DNA of 64,000 nt from Gongronella butleri (GCA_025201375.1 JAIWZP010000026.1:248001-312000), one strand, 5' to 3'. Counted from the first letter of the stretch, positions 11,245 through 22,881 are shown. Numbers and translations: made by a program. The notes: generated from the sequence alone by a model not told the origin.

Positions 11245-11589
11245 AAGGCGCAAAATATGATGGTTTTTTTTTTTTTTTTTTTGCTTGGGATATGATATTT
11301 GGGAGTGTCAGCGCATGCCAATGACAAATTCGTCCATTGCATGCCCCCTACGGTATCAATAATATTTAATGGGCGCTCGTCAATGAGGTGGTTAGAAGGT
11401 GCGACGCGCTGCCACTGAATGTTAGAAAAAAATTTAATTGTAAATTGTGTTATTTTTTGACCTCTCCCACAAGATAAAAATGCATAATATCTGCCGCCAA
11501 ACATAAAAAAACCAGGACGTACAGTACACAGTACTGTACTGTACAGTGAAAGGCCATTTTTCTCAAGTTTTTGTTAAGCTTTTATTTGG

Positions 11590-12955
11590 AAAACGCCGAG
11601 CTTTCAGAAGCACTGCACATCAAGTTCTCGAGATCTCAATGCGATCTCTCCAAAACACAAGCGATTTTACCGCGTTTGGCAACTGATTCGTTTGAGGTGA
11701 CTCGCACTTCGAAATGCTCGGCCGTCATCGCGTATGCTACCAGAATGGAAAATACATTACCCCCATTTTGTAGGGTGCATCCTTCAGATCTTGTTCATCG
11801 GGTCCTATAATTAGAGATGGAGGATGCTAAACACAAAAAGCCGACGACGTCAAGTTTTTTCAGTGATCGGATCAATCCATCCTGAGAAAACGCATATTGC
11901 CAAAATTCAGAGCCAAATCAGTGTCCAAATGACCCTTGAAGGCTAGCTCGCCAGAAACTCGACGCGATATCTCCAAACCACAAGCGCTTTTACCGCGTTT
12001 AGCCGCTGATTCATTTGATGTGTCTCACGCGTCGGGGCGCTCAGGCGTCGCCTCTGTACGAGAAAAAACGGTGCTGACTTTACCCCCTTTACGCCTATGA
12101 GACTGGTGCTACATCAGAAACTTGCGCATCTGGTCCCAAATTTGAACCAGTTGATGGCGAACCCAATTCTCCAGTGATGGTAATTTTTTTTCGCGAATCG
12201 GATCTCACAGTCTCGAGATCCGTGTTTGCTGGTGAAACACCAGCGCCAAACATTATTTTACGCGTTCCTCCCGATACGCCTCACCATATGGCTCCAAATT
12301 TAGACCAGTGAATACTCGACCCAAAACTTCAATGATTCCAAGTTTTTCTAGAGATTGGGTTACTCAGTCCTGAGAAAGTGCATCTTGCGTAAAATCAGCG
12401 CTAAATCAGCAGGATTAAAACGACCCCTGAAGGCTAACTCGCCGAGAATTGAACGCGATGTCCCCCAAACCACAAGCGCTTTTACCGCGTTTAGCCGCTG
12501 ATTCATTTGATGTGTCTCACGCGTCGGGGCGCTCAGGCGTCGCCGCTGTACGAAACAAAACAAAACGGTGCTGACTTTACCCCCTTTTTTATGCCTATGA
12601 AACTGGCGCTTTATCAGAAACTTGCTCATCTGGTCCCAAATTTCGATCAGTTGCTGGTAGCCCTAATTCTCCAGTGATTGTAGTTTTTTTTGCGAATCTG
12701 ATCATTCAATCGCGAGAAATTTCGAGATTCGTGTTTGCTAGTAAATTGAACCCCCAGCGTCAAACAATATACTACGCGTTTCTCCCGATGCACCTGAACA
12801 TATACAATAGTTCCTCCAAATCTAGACCAGTGGACACTTGACTCAAAACTTCAATGAGCCCAAGTTTTTTCGCAACTCGGATCACTCAGTCCTGAGAAAA
12901 TGCATTATTTGCGTAAAATTAGGGCTAAATCAAGAGCAAAAAGACCCCTACTATA
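11590..12955. repeat. Tandem repeat, unit about 490 bp, roughly 2.7 copies
   Basis: The block CCACAAGCGCTTTTACCGCG followed by GTTTAGCCGCTGATTCATTTGATGTGTC recurs at about 11978 and 12469, a period of about 491 bp. A diverged partial copy starts near 11590 (AACACAAGCGATTTTACCGCG at about 11654). Each unit also contains a GGTGCTGACTTTACCCCCTTT block, an AATTCTCCAGTGAT block and a CAGTCCTGAGAAA block, in the same order. No conserved long open frame. Copies differ by many substitutions and small indels. Confidence 0.85.
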
Positions 12956-13239
12956 CAGGCTGATACTGTAAATGACATAGGAGGTTGGTCCAAATCTGTT
13001 GTTCATATCCTGGACCGGGAGTGAATGGAAAGACATGGTTTTTTGAAAAGACCGTAGGCGAACCGGGGGCTGAAACTGTCCAATAGCCCGAATCTTTCAG
13101 CCCCCCGGGATGAACGCATTTTCCCGATTTTTACACAGTCCCCCTGGACCACGGGGTGTCTGTAGATTTGCTTAAAATCAATGGAACGCGTCTTGATCAG
13201 GGATAATGGACCGACCTCCATACGGTAATAGGTATTGTG

Positions 13240-13612
13240 TACAATACAGTACGTGATCCATTTTATTACGGCGTTGCTGCGCAATCTTTGCAATGCATCG
13301 GCGGCCGGTGTTTGGTCTTCATCATGCATCCGTCGTAGTAACAACCACCCCCCGCATCATCATCGCTCGTACTTGTCGTCGTCGCGGCCATTACTACTGT
13401 ATTATTACTGTAGGTACCGGTATATTACAGTATCATACTACGGCCGTTTTCTTCTTCAGTTGGCGCCTGACTTTTGATGATGATGTCATTTGTTACAGTA
13501 TCATAGCATTATTTCTTGCACCGCGAGATTAATCACATGCTTTCACAATTACAGTACTGTTATTATGTACAGCATAGTACTGTATCATACAAGCAAGTAC
13601 AGTAACAATGTC
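13240..13612. repeat. TACTGTA/TACAGTA-rich intergenic block
   Basis: About ten exact TACTGTA or TACAGTA heptamers in 370 bp, including three exact TACWGTATCAT 11-mers (13426-13436, 13494-13504, 13578-13588). No coding potential is visible. Confidence 0.75.
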
Positions 13613-13639
13613 TTTTTAAAATTCTTCTTCAATTGCCAT

Positions 13640-14880
13640 CATGAAAATTGCATTGCTTGAATCAAATGGCCTTGGTGGGTGTCATTTCCTGAATGTTTGT
13701 TTGCCCTATTAATTACTGTATGATGCGAGGCTTTTGTTCGCTTCTTGTGAAAACCGTTGTTCATGTTCAAACATTATTTCAAAATTTTCAAAGTCGGTGT
13801 TCTCGGCAACGGATTACGTAGGCAACACACCGCTTTTACTGTAACGTGTCGAAGACACCTCTTATTTAGAACGTCTCTATCGAATGAAACCGGTTTCATC
13901 GATGGACCACTAAAACTGGCAGAGAAAATTCATTTTTTCATCAAAATTTTTGATCGCGATTTGCTCGAGAACGATCCAATAAACCTGCAAATTTTATTCC
14001 AGTTTTACTAACAAATACGGTAGAGGTGCAAAACATCTAATCGGATGACTTGCAGTACGCTACTCGTGTAGCTTGGGTTTTAACTTTTTGCATCGGTCAT
14101 TTCACCAGGCTCCAGCAGCCTACTACCACACCACAGCGCACAAAAATAATGTGCAAAATAAAAAAATAAAAAACACAGTACTACAAAAAAAATTCCATGC
14201 AATCCACGCATCTTAATTTGGAAGTGCCAAACCTTAAATTTTTGCAAAAAATCTTGCCCAAAGTAGACACTTTTCTCAGTCGATCGCCGTTCATGCGTCA
14301 CTCTTTGGACTTTTTTCTTACTGTATCATATGTTGGGGCGATCTGTACTCATTTTATCTGCCAATAGCAAATCGTCGGAGTTACCTGTTTGAGATGCATT
14401 GATCACTCGGAGTTCGAAATTTCCCAAATTTGGCATTTTCTGAGATTGAAATGTGTGACCCCTGAGTGACCCCTGAGTTTTTAAAAAGTGGTCGTAGCGC
14501 TTTGGTGTTTTAAGCTTTTTTGTTGCAAAATTTGCGCTGAATTCGATGCGGCTATTTTTGAATGCGGTCAACCATGCAGATGGACAGATGAATGTTCTAA
14601 AATAATATAAATATGATATGATGTTTTTGGCATTTTCGAGTTCAAAAAAAATCGGTAGAGTCCTACTGTACAGTACTTGAATCCTGGGCAAAAGTTTATT
14701 ATTATATACAGTATTATTATGCCGTGAATGAGCCCGTGACGCATTTTTCATTGGCGTGCAAGCAGGCTGTAAAAAAAAATCTGGAGGCACAGAAGGTCGC
14801 CAAAGTCTTATTAAAAACACGCTTATTTTGGTGTTTAGAAGGTAGTGTACCGTACATGTGCAAATTTTTGTGCAGTCTGC
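13640..14880 (+). repeat. Dispersed repeat family R2, copy a
   Basis: Collinear with about 52240-53310 over more than 1 kb. Very similar stretches include GTCGATCGCCGTTCATGCGT (near 14279 and 52808) and GGAGTTACCTGTTTGAGATGC (near 14378 and 52900). Its left part also matches 33060-33540 and 35540-35800 (block TGTCATTTCCTGAATGTTTGTTTGCCC). This copy carries extra TACTGTATCATA at 14319 where the 52-kb copy has none. It does not encode a recognisable protein. Confidence 0.75.
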
Positions 14881-15929
14881 AGTGCAGCGTGATACTTCAG
14901 GGACTGAAATAATGGCACGCGTCAATTTCTGTCCACTGAGATGGAAACATTTGGACAGATATCATATCATACTGTAAAACTATTTATCATACTGTTCTAG
15001 GTATTTGTGTTTATGATAAAATGTCAAAATCCAAAATGGATAAAATGTCACGGCCCAGGCTGGTGCAGCAAGCACTACTGTAGCCGTGACACTCAGCCCT
15101 GCACGCGCGGCATTGACACGCGTCAATGCCAAATTTAACAACCGATGCGACGCGCACGTCGTTTATGCAAAACTATTTTTCTCTTTTCAATTCCTCCCAA
15201 GCAAGCAATATCAATATCAATAACCTGCCATTCCTTTTCAAGCCCCCAGACGTATCACTGAGGTATCTTTGGATGATCAAGCACGCGTCGTCAAGCATCC
15301 CACCATTTCTGCACAAAAAACACTCAGGCCACGTTATTTTTTTGGAATGCACGCCGCCAATGCCGTGCTCTCGGCGTGCACAGACCCTTGCATCTGCAGT
15401 ACCCTTCCCTTGTCAATTTAGACAACCTTGCTGACCCTTAGCACTGGATGCATTTTTGCAAAACATTTCATTTCTTGTCAAAAAACCTGGTATTTACTTT
15501 TGTTTCCATGGACTCAACCATCTTGACACGCGCACTTCCAGGTCATTCACCTTGTTACTGTATCGAAACGCCCTTGCAATCCATCGCCTGCGCAATTGCC
15601 CATCCATCGCGTCATTTCTTCTCTGGCGTTTGTTTCAAAACGAAAAACAAACAGTCATTTTTGTTCTATTTTTGCCATGCACTCAACACACACAAACTTC
15701 TTCGTCTCATCCCACCTCGCGTCAGTCGCGACGCGTCAGCTGCCGTACTTTAGCACAGTCAACATCGAGCAAAAATGTTTAAAAGGCGTCATATTTTCCC
15801 AAGGCTACCTTTTCTCCTCAGATTAGTCAACACATCACACACAACACATATACCCTTTGTTCACACCTTGCACGTTTCCTTTTTTTGTTTCTTTTTTTTT
15901 TTTTGTGAACATTAAACGCTGCTGCCTTG

Positions 15930-16268
15930 ATGGCGCCAACCAAACCTCCCTTCTCTTCATCGTCTGCAGCCAACGGGGACCTGCAAAAAATGGCAGTCTG
16001 TAGCTTGCGCGGTGGCGGTCGTCGTGGGCGTGGCGGAAGTCACCCCGTTCGGGGCGGCCACGCCAGGAACAAGCAGCCCCGGGCTGGCGTCGCCCTCTCC
16101 CAGCCATGGAGCCAGCAATCTCGACGCCCCCTATCGACCGCAGGAAGACGTGCATCCGGCGTCCCCACCAGCATCCCCGTTGACACGTGTCCTCTTGGGG
16201 GACGGCCGCGACATAAAATAAAATACGTACTGAAGTTTGTTTATGCTTTTTTGCGCAGCACTTGCTGA
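15930..16268 (+). CDS. Small hypothetical ORF (112 aa), doubtful
   Basis: ATG 15930, starting MAPTKPPFSSSSAANGDLQK and ending KFVYAFLRSTC. It follows a T-rich leader and a TTTAAAAGG element near 15779. The first half is Ser/Gly/Arg-rich and low complexity. A second frame over the same DNA (about 15976-16221) reads a hydrophobic VACAVAVVVGVAEV span, then a Pro-rich tail, but its only ATG (16012) lies inside the hydrophobic span. Only one frame, or neither, may be real. No family is recognised. Confidence 0.2.
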   Translation: MAPTKPPFSSSSAANGDLQKMAVCSLRGGGRRGRGGSHPVRGGHARNKQPRAGVALSQPWSQQSRRPLSTAGRRASGVPTSIPVDTCPLGGRPRHKIKYVLKFVYAFLRSTC

Positions 16269-16594
16269 GATATGATGCTGTATCATATTGACTGATTTTT
16301 TCACTTTTGCGGAAGCCCATGTTTGTGAATGCAAAATGGATAGGCAAGCAGAGTCCAACTAGTATCAAGTCCGCCAAAGAAAAACCAAAACGCGAGTTTT
16401 CAGACCATCAGAGTCTTTTCACATCAAGCTGCCAAAACCTCAACGTGTTGATCTCATAAGCACTTTCCCACTTTTGGCTGCCCGAGTGATTTCAAAGAAA
16501 AAAGGGCACGCAAAATTGTAAAAATTGTAAAAATAAGTTTATTTTAAACAGTATTTCTGCCGTTTTTAGGTATTTAAGAGCATCAAGTGGTGGA

Positions 16595-17207
16595 CTACTT
16601 GCAGTCCCCAATGTAAGTATCGTAATACCTGATATGGATAAAAAAGATATGGTATGATATATTAATACAGGAATTCACGAATCACGATTGGTTGATGGCA
16701 TACTGTAATAATACTGTATAATATCATAATACTTACAAAATGTGGTCTGCAAAATTGTCTCCATCAGCAACACTCATCTGGCAGTGAGGGGACTCATAAG
16801 ATCTAGCGGGACATTTCACTGCAAAAGCAATAAACAATTGAGAGGAGATATTTGATATAGTAAAAATGAAGAAAAAAGGATCAACTTGTGAAAAACCCAT
16901 CAATTGTTCGGATATTCTTACATGTGTCTTTTGAATCATTGCCTTTAATCCAATATTCCACGCCGGCATGAACGTATCCCAACTTTGTACTGGGAACATT
17001 GGCAAATTCTACGAACGTAAATATAAAAAGAGATATTTTTATCAACTTTTCAGAGCTTGTCGTTTTTTTTTCTCTTACGGTCAGCCGCGTGGGTAACACG
17101 AAAGTAGTTCATGTCGACTGTATTCACGTAGGCAGCGAAATTAACGTCACCCGAGCGAGGTTGGCCTAGAATCAAATAAAATATTGATCAATATTTGTCA
17201 CATTTCT

Positions 17208-17244
<37 letters not shown>

Positions 17245-18155
17245 AAAAGAATAAATTGCAATGTTAGACTTGTTCAGCTTTTCAATACGTTGATAGAGAT
17301 CCAGAGCTGCAAATAAGGCATTGGAAGCACCCATGGAGTGACTTGAAATGGAAAAACAACAACAACATCAGCTGTACGAATGCGTGAGATTTGATGCTTA
17401 TCATACCCAATCACTTCAACACCATAATCTGGATATTTTTTAAGCAACCGGGAGACAGTGCCAACCATCTTGCCTTGCACTTCCATGTAAGCAAGGAAGT
17501 GTCCCTGTAAAGTGATTGATTAGCATTATCACTGCTCTTCCTGCTGAGGAGTGTTGACTATACCTGATATACTTTTGCACCAGGTACAGGCGAGTAGGGA
17601 ATCAGATTGGCTTCAAAATCCTTTAGAAAATGGAGTAAAGTTGAATATGTTTTTTTTTCACTTTGGTATACAATGCCTCTCGTTGTGCTTACAGCTTGCA
17701 ATTGCTTCTTGGAATACGTGCCTATTGAGCAAAAATCAGTATCATTCCAGTCTTTTTTTTTTTTTTTTACCTCGGAAAGAAACGTAGATCGATTTCTTGC
17801 TCTTGCTGGTCACAATAAAAAATGTCGCGTCGTACTTTTCACCGCTGTAGGTGAGCTCAATGTGACCATCTGGCAAGATTTCACAGACGGTTTCGTTCCA
17901 GAGTTGCTGTTTGATGACGAAGCGGCAAGTGGCAATGTTGGCAAGCTGGACACGAAAATCAAGCTCGTTCTCTTCATGCAGCGACAATGGCGTTGGATTG
18001 GGAGCTGTTGCATTTGGATCAAACTTGGGAACATGATCAGGAAGCTTGACACGAGAAGGGATCAAGGGTGGGATGGTCGTGCCATTGGTTGGCGCAGCCA
18101 GCGTCTGCGTGAGAGCAAACACGAATATCGAGACCAGGAGAGTGATTTGCTTCAT
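16595..18155 (-). CDS. Secreted class-3 (Rhizopus-type) triacylglycerol lipase, 318 aa, nine exons
   Basis: Hydrolyses triacylglycerols outside the cell. Exons on the minus strand: 18155-17771, 17721-17693, 17620-17564, 17504-17407, 17341-17244, 17165-17079, 17008-16922, 16818-16737, 16628-16595; all are GT-AG and frames join. It opens with a signal peptide (MKQITLLVSIFVFALTQTLA) and a Pro-rich propeptide-like stretch. The lipase core follows: IYVSFRGT (oxyanion region), VIGHSMGASNAL (nucleophile elbow, Ser192), the stretch IAIYSFGQPRSGDVNFA, HAADQFANVP (Asp251), YVHAGVEYWI and DHILYYDTYIGDC (His306). The Ser-Asp spacing of 59 residues matches the Rhizopus enzyme. The catalytic triad is complete and the gene looks functional. 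Feruloyl esterases of the same fold are an alternative substrate class. The last intron (16629-16736) holds two TACTGTA motifs, suggesting it was enlarged by the local intergenic motif. Confidence 0.92.
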
Positions 18156-18218
18156 TTGTGCCCAGTGCTCTTGTTTGGATGATAGAGAAACCAAAGTACA
18201 GCAGCAAATGTACGTCCT

Positions 18219-18225
18219 CTTATAT
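18219..18225 (-). promoter_or_regulatory. TATA-like element of the lipase gene
   Basis: Reads ATATAAG on the minus strand, 64 bp upstream of the lipase ATG (18155). The remaining 18226-18624 is AT-rich intergenic sequence between the lipase promoter and the 3' end of the complex I gene; I see nothing else in it. Confidence 0.45.
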
Positions 18226-18624
18226 GCGATCACTGTCAAAAAATAGCTGCCATGCATAGTATATGACAATCGCCGCAATGACAGCTGGGCGTGAATTTCA
18301 AAAAAACGCATCAAACAGCGATCAAAAGAAAGAGCCGAAGCTTTGCCTTTTTAGAAGACTAGTTGCCGAAGAGGCTGTGCGTTGTTTCACAACATGCCAA
18401 AGTGCATATCTGGATAGCCTGTCATTAACAAAAACGCGTCGCGTCAAAAGTCAAGGGACCGGAACTATTTTTCATCTGTTTTTAATTGTAATGTTGCACA
18501 TAAAAAGGGGGAAAAAGAGGAGTCTACGATTTGCGGGATGGTGGAGAGAGGAAACGAGGAAAAAGAACAAAGAACAATAGGATGGGCAAAGAGGTAGGGG
18601 GGATCATTTGGATTTTTTTTTAAT

Positions 18625-20258
18625 CTATTGGGCTTGCTGAGACAAGGTCTTTTGGAATTGAGCCATGCGCGCCTCCAATTCGGGGCGGAAGTGGCGGATC
18701 AGGCCTTGGACCGGCCAGGCGGCGGCATCACCGAGGGCACAGATGGTGTGGCCTTCGATTTGCTTGGTCAATTCCCAGATTTGATCGATTTCCTCGGGGG
18801 TGCCGCGGCCATCCTCGAAGCGGTCCATCATGGTCTCGAGCCACTTGGTGCCCTCACGACAGGGGGTGCATTGGCCGCAGGACTCGTGGCGGTAGAACTT
18901 GGAGAAACGCGAAATGGCACGCACAACGTCGGTTTGCTTATTGAGGACGATGACAGCAGCGGTGCCGAGACCCGAATTGACGTCGCGCAGGGCGTCAAAG
19001 TCCATGAGGACGTCCTCGCAGATCTCCTTGGGGAGGATGGGCACGGAGCAGCCACCGGGGATGATACCGAGAAGGTTGTCCCAGCCGCCGGTGACGCCAC
19101 CGCAGTGCTTCTCAATCAGCTCCTTAAGAGGGATCGACATTTCTTCCTCAAAGGTGCCGGGGTTGTTGACGTGGCCAGAAACGCAGAAGAGCTTGGTGCC
19201 GCTGTTGCGGGGACGGCCAAACGAGGCGAACCAGGAACCGCCACGGCGCAAAATCGTGGGCGCGACGGCGACAGTCTCGACATTGGTGACGGTGGTGGGG
19301 CAGCCAAAAAGACCAACGTCGGCAGGGAAGGGGGGCTTGAGTCTGGGCTTGCCTTGCTTGCCCTCAATCGATTCGATCAAGCTGGTCTCCTCACCGCAAA
19401 TGTACGCACCAGCGCCGCGGTGGATATACACGTCGAAATCGTAGCCACTGCCACACGCGTTCTTGCCGATCAGGCCCGCAGCATACGCTTCGTTGATCGC
19501 CTCTTGCAAGTGAGACGCCTCTTGGTAGAATTCGCCACGGATATAAATGTACGCTGCAAAAGAAATGGATTAAAAATGGTGTTTTCTCGACGTTTGGGTC
19601 TCGTTTTACCAGCATTGGCCTTCATGGCAGAGCCGGCCAAAAGACAGCCCTCAATGAGCTTGTGGGGATCACCGCGCAGAATCTCGCGATCCTTGCAGGT
19701 ACCGGGTTCACCCTCATCGGCGTTGATGACGAGGTAGCGAGGACTAAAGGAAAAAAAAAATTGAAAGAAAGCAATGGCAATGAGTGTCAACACGTCCTTT
19801 TTTTTTTTTTCCCCACTTGATTTATCTTATTTTTACCGGCCATCCAAGGGCTTGTTCATGAAGCTCCATTTCAAGCCAGAGGGAAAACCGGCGCCACCAC
19901 GACCACGGAGACCGGATTCCTTGACTTCCTTGATGATCCAGTCGGCGCCCTTGAGGACCAATTCCTTGGTCTTGTACCAGTCGCCGCGCTTCAAGGCACC
20001 CTTGAGGCGGAAGTCGTGTTTCGAGTACACATTGGTGAAAATGCGGTCCTCGTCGGAAAGGTTGCCAAAGGTGGTTTTGCCCGTGATCGGGTTGGCGTTG
20101 GGATCGGCTTCGGTGGCGAGGCCGCGCGACAGTGTAGGCAGGGCACGCAGCTGGCGAGCGGCCACAACTGTTTAAAGAGAAAAATGGGTGGTGAGCACGC
20201 TAAAAGAGATAAAAAAAGACGAATTTGTACCTCGCTTGACAGTCAGGGAGCGCAACAT
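18625..20258 (-). CDS. NDUFV1: NADH:ubiquinone oxidoreductase 51 kDa subunit, mitochondrial (473 aa)
   Basis: FMN- and NADH-binding subunit at the tip of respiratory complex I. Exons (minus): 20258-20231, 20167-19837, 19743-19610, 19553-18625; TAG at 18627-18625. The first ~25 residues ([20 protein letters not shown]) form an Arg-rich mitochondrial targeting peptide. Diagnostic motifs are all present: [16 protein letters not shown] and [15 protein letters not shown] (FMN/NADH site), [32 protein letters not shown], and the N3 [4Fe-4S] ligands [13 protein letters not shown] with a fourth Cys in [13 protein letters not shown]. Length is normal and no residue looks lost. A minus-to-plus divergent interval of 304 bp separates it from the next gene, so the promoter may be shared. 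Presence of the subunit shows that this fungus keeps canonical complex I. Confidence 0.98.
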
Positions 20259-20562
20259 GGCTTTAAAAGACAAAAGAGTGGGGAAAGTTGACGAGAAGAG
20301 CGGGGAGGTGGTATGTCAATGTTGTTTGCCAAAGGGAAAGAAGAAAAAAAAAGGGAAACACAGCAAAAAGGCATGCTTTTCATAAACAATGGCCCGGCCC
20401 GGCATCATTTGCACTCCGTCCCAAAGCAGAGTCACGCCCGGCCACCAATTTCATTAACCACCCGACACGCGCATTAAGGCAGCGCGCTTTTTTTTTTTTT
20501 TTTTCGTGTCGCTTTTTCCTTTTTTTTTCCCTTTTTTTTTTTTTTGTCCTCTAGCAACCTTT

Positions 20563-21672
20563 ATGTTTGCCGACGATATCTTTGGTCCCTCGTACGGTGC
20601 TCGCCGGTCGCCGGCACTCGTTACCTACAAGCGCCGGGTGCGTGTACCTGAGGACAGCGAGTCGCCGTCGTCCTCTGCGTCGTCTTCGCCCGTGTCACAC
20701 TCGTATTTGCACAACAATAATATAAACAGCAACGGCACCCTGCCGCTCATCCGCTCACCGACACCCGTGGCAACGCTCAAGAGAGATGTGTTTGACTTTC
20801 CCTCGGAACAGGACGCAAATGACATTGAAATCCCCATTGTCGGCTCTTTTGCCAAACGTGCCCCCTCTCAAGCACCCAAACGCAAGCTCAAGAAGCCCAA
20901 ACGCCCTATTTCGCCCGTTGCCACCGTCCCTGCACCTATCAATGCCTCCAATTCATTCAATTCGCAGAACATTTCCAAAAAATCAATTCCACACGCACCA
21001 ATGCCTCCCACAAAGCCGCTCAATGCTAAACAAATTAACACCAAGATAATCGCGTCGCAATTTACATCAATTAGATCCATTGCACCAGCCATTCCATCGT
21101 CCGCCATTTCTGTGCCAGCCTCAAATGCCATTTTACCATGCAATCCATTCAATCAACCCTTTCACACACCATCCACGCAGCACGTGCCACCGAAACCAAC
21201 AACGACGCCGGTACAGCCACCGCGCAAGATGGTCTCGCGACTCAAGAGCGCATCAGGCGAAGAGGTATCGCGGAGCACGATCGAACGTCGCTTCTTTTGC
21301 GACTCGGAAAGCGAGAATGAGGATGAGGACGTCGCCAAGGCCCTGTCGCGTGTGCCTGTGCCCACCATGTCCAAAGACGAGCTCATGGAGAAGCAATTGG
21401 AGGAGCTGCTGCGCATGGAATTCGATGAAAATGGTGGAAGTCCGTCGGAAAACGATATTGCGCTGCTAAAACAAAGAGAATTCAAGCCTACACCGGCGCC
21501 CCCACGCCCAGACTACGTACCCGTCAATCGCATCCACGCGCCAATCAAGTATACACGCAAGCCAAAGCCGGAAAATGCATCTCAGTCCTCATCCATACTC
21601 TCATCCACACCCTCATCCACGCCCACGCACGATGATCTTGACGCACTTGTTGCGTCCTTGCTCAATGAGTGA
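20563..21672 (+). CDS. Hypothetical disordered Ser/Pro-rich protein (369 aa)
   Basis: Single exon, ATG 20563, TGA 21670-21672. No family recognised. The first 30 residues (MFADDIFGPSYGARRSPALV then TYKRRVRVP) look like a conserved short motif. A long low-complexity region rich in Ser, Pro, Asn and Lys follows, with a basic KRKLKKPKRP patch that could be a nuclear localisation signal. Near residues 240-330 there is an acidic/Ser patch (FFCDSESENEDEDV) and a predicted helix (MSKDELMEKQLEELLRMEF). The C-terminus, DDLDALVASLLNE, could be a short interaction helix. The composition suggests a nuclear scaffold or regulator, but this is inference. A CCTCTAG acceptor-like site lies just before the ATG, so an upstream leader exon is possible. 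Confidence 0.6.
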   Translation: MFADDIFGPSYGARRSPALVTYKRRVRVPEDSESPSSSASSSPVSHSYLHNNNINSNGTLPLIRSPTPVATLKRDVFDFPSEQDANDIEIPIVGSFAKRAPSQAPKRKLKKPKRPISPVATVPAPINASNSFNSQNISKKSIPHAPMPPTKPLNAKQINTKIIASQFTSIRSIAPAIPSSAISVPASNAILPCNPFNQPFHTPSTQHVPPKPTTTPVQPPRKMVSRLKSASGEEVSRSTIERRFFCDSESENEDEDVAKALSRVPVPTMSKDELMEKQLEELLRMEFDENGGSPSENDIALLKQREFKPTPAPPRPDYVPVNRIHAPIKYTRKPKPENASQSSSILSSTPSSTPTHDDLDALVASLLNE

Positions 21673-21857
21673 ATCAATAAAAAAAAAAAAAAGGCCTGTT
21701 GATACCCCCTTCTTTTCTTGCAAGTGTCACGAGACCTGCCGAAGCGTGAAATCACCCAAAATCGTGTCTCCGCAGAATTCGCTTTCTGACTTTTTTCTTC
21801 CCACTTTTTTTTTTTACTCTCTTTTCTTTTTCTTTGTCCTATTTTGTTGTTGATATC

Positions 21858-22881
21858 ATGGCTCTTAAGCGTATTCAACGTGTAAGAAAGAAAAAATGGC
21901 AGGAAAAGGCACAGAAGAACGCGTTGCTTAGTCGCTTTTGGCTTTTTCTTGTAGGAACTCCAAGGCATGGTCAAGGCGTCACCGCCTGGCATCACGGCAG
22001 GCCCTGTCGACGACGATATGTTCCACTGGACTGGTAAGAACAGCGTCAATTTTGAATTTTTCTTTCTTTTTTTCCTGTATTTACGTGAACACCAGGCACG
22101 AGGTGCTTTGGCTGCAAAATAGAGAGCTCACGGTTTTTTTTTCTTTTCGACTTTTGACTTTTAGGCACCATCCAAGGCCCTGTACGTGAAAAAGAGGGAG
22201 CAGATACCGGGATTTCTACGCCACATATGGGTCGTACACTTGCGAATGCAAGACGTGGATGCTTACGCCACTCGTCCTACGCCAATTGGACGTCGCAGTC
22301 ATTTCTGACAGCCTCTTTTTTCTTTTTTCTCTTGCCACTCGTAGGAAAACAGCCCGTACAAAGGGGGCACCTTCAAAATCGATGTTGTTTTCTCTGCCGA
22401 TTACCCTTTCAAGCCCCCAAAGGTAAGAAACGACGCAACGATTCCATTGGAATGGGCATTAATACATTTCTGTTCCAATTGATCAGGTCAAGTTCCTGAC
22501 CAAGGTGTACCATCCCAACATTGACGATGATGGCGCCATTTGTATTGATTTGCTAAAGTCGGACGCTTGGAAACCCGCGACCAAGATTAGCCAAGGTTTG
22601 TATATAGCAAAAGGGTTGGGATTATTGCCTGACCGATTCTGTCAACTAGTCTTGGAGGCGCTTGCCATGCTACTGGAGGTGCCGAACCCTGATGACGCGC
22701 TTGTTTCCTCCATTGCCGAGGTGTACAACACCAATCGCAACAAATACAACAAGACTGTCAAGGAATATGTCCAAAAGGTATTGAAAAAAAATAACCATTG
22801 CTCTCGTCTGGACGCGTCATTCACGCGTCCAATTGCGCAAAACGCGTTTTTTTTCATTTTCTTCCATAGTATGCCAAGTAA
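21858..22881 (+). CDS. Ubiquitin-conjugating enzyme E2, Ubc4/5 (UBE2D)-like, 148 aa
   Basis: Carries ubiquitin as a thioester and hands it to substrates via E3 ligases. Exons: 21858-21881, 21955-22033, 22165-22181, 22345-22422, 22487-22595, 22650-22777, 22870-22881. Joined, they give 148 residues, exactly the class I E2 size. It starts MALKRIQRELQGM, has FHWTGTIQGPENSPYKGG, DYPFKPPKVKF, the HPN triad in VYHPNIDDDG and the catalytic Cys in GAICIDLL. It ends with NTNRNKYNKTVKEYVQKYAK. There is one extra residue (SDAWKP rather than SQWSP) and a more diverged C-terminal half than typical Ubc4, so it may be a specialised paralogue rather than the main Ubc4/5. Two exons are tiny: 17 bp (exon 3) and 12 bp (exon 7). 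Confidence 0.95.

Noticed and set aside
14326..14925. 199-aa minus-strand frame in repeat R2 copy a, as a possible transposon gene
   Set aside because: The sister copy at 52.8-53.3 kb interrupts most of it; no transposase or RT motif. Only a ~30-residue stretch is shared.
18628..19737. 369-aa plus-strand frame over the complex I gene
   Set aside because: Shadow of the strongly biased NDUFV1 coding strand; no motif.
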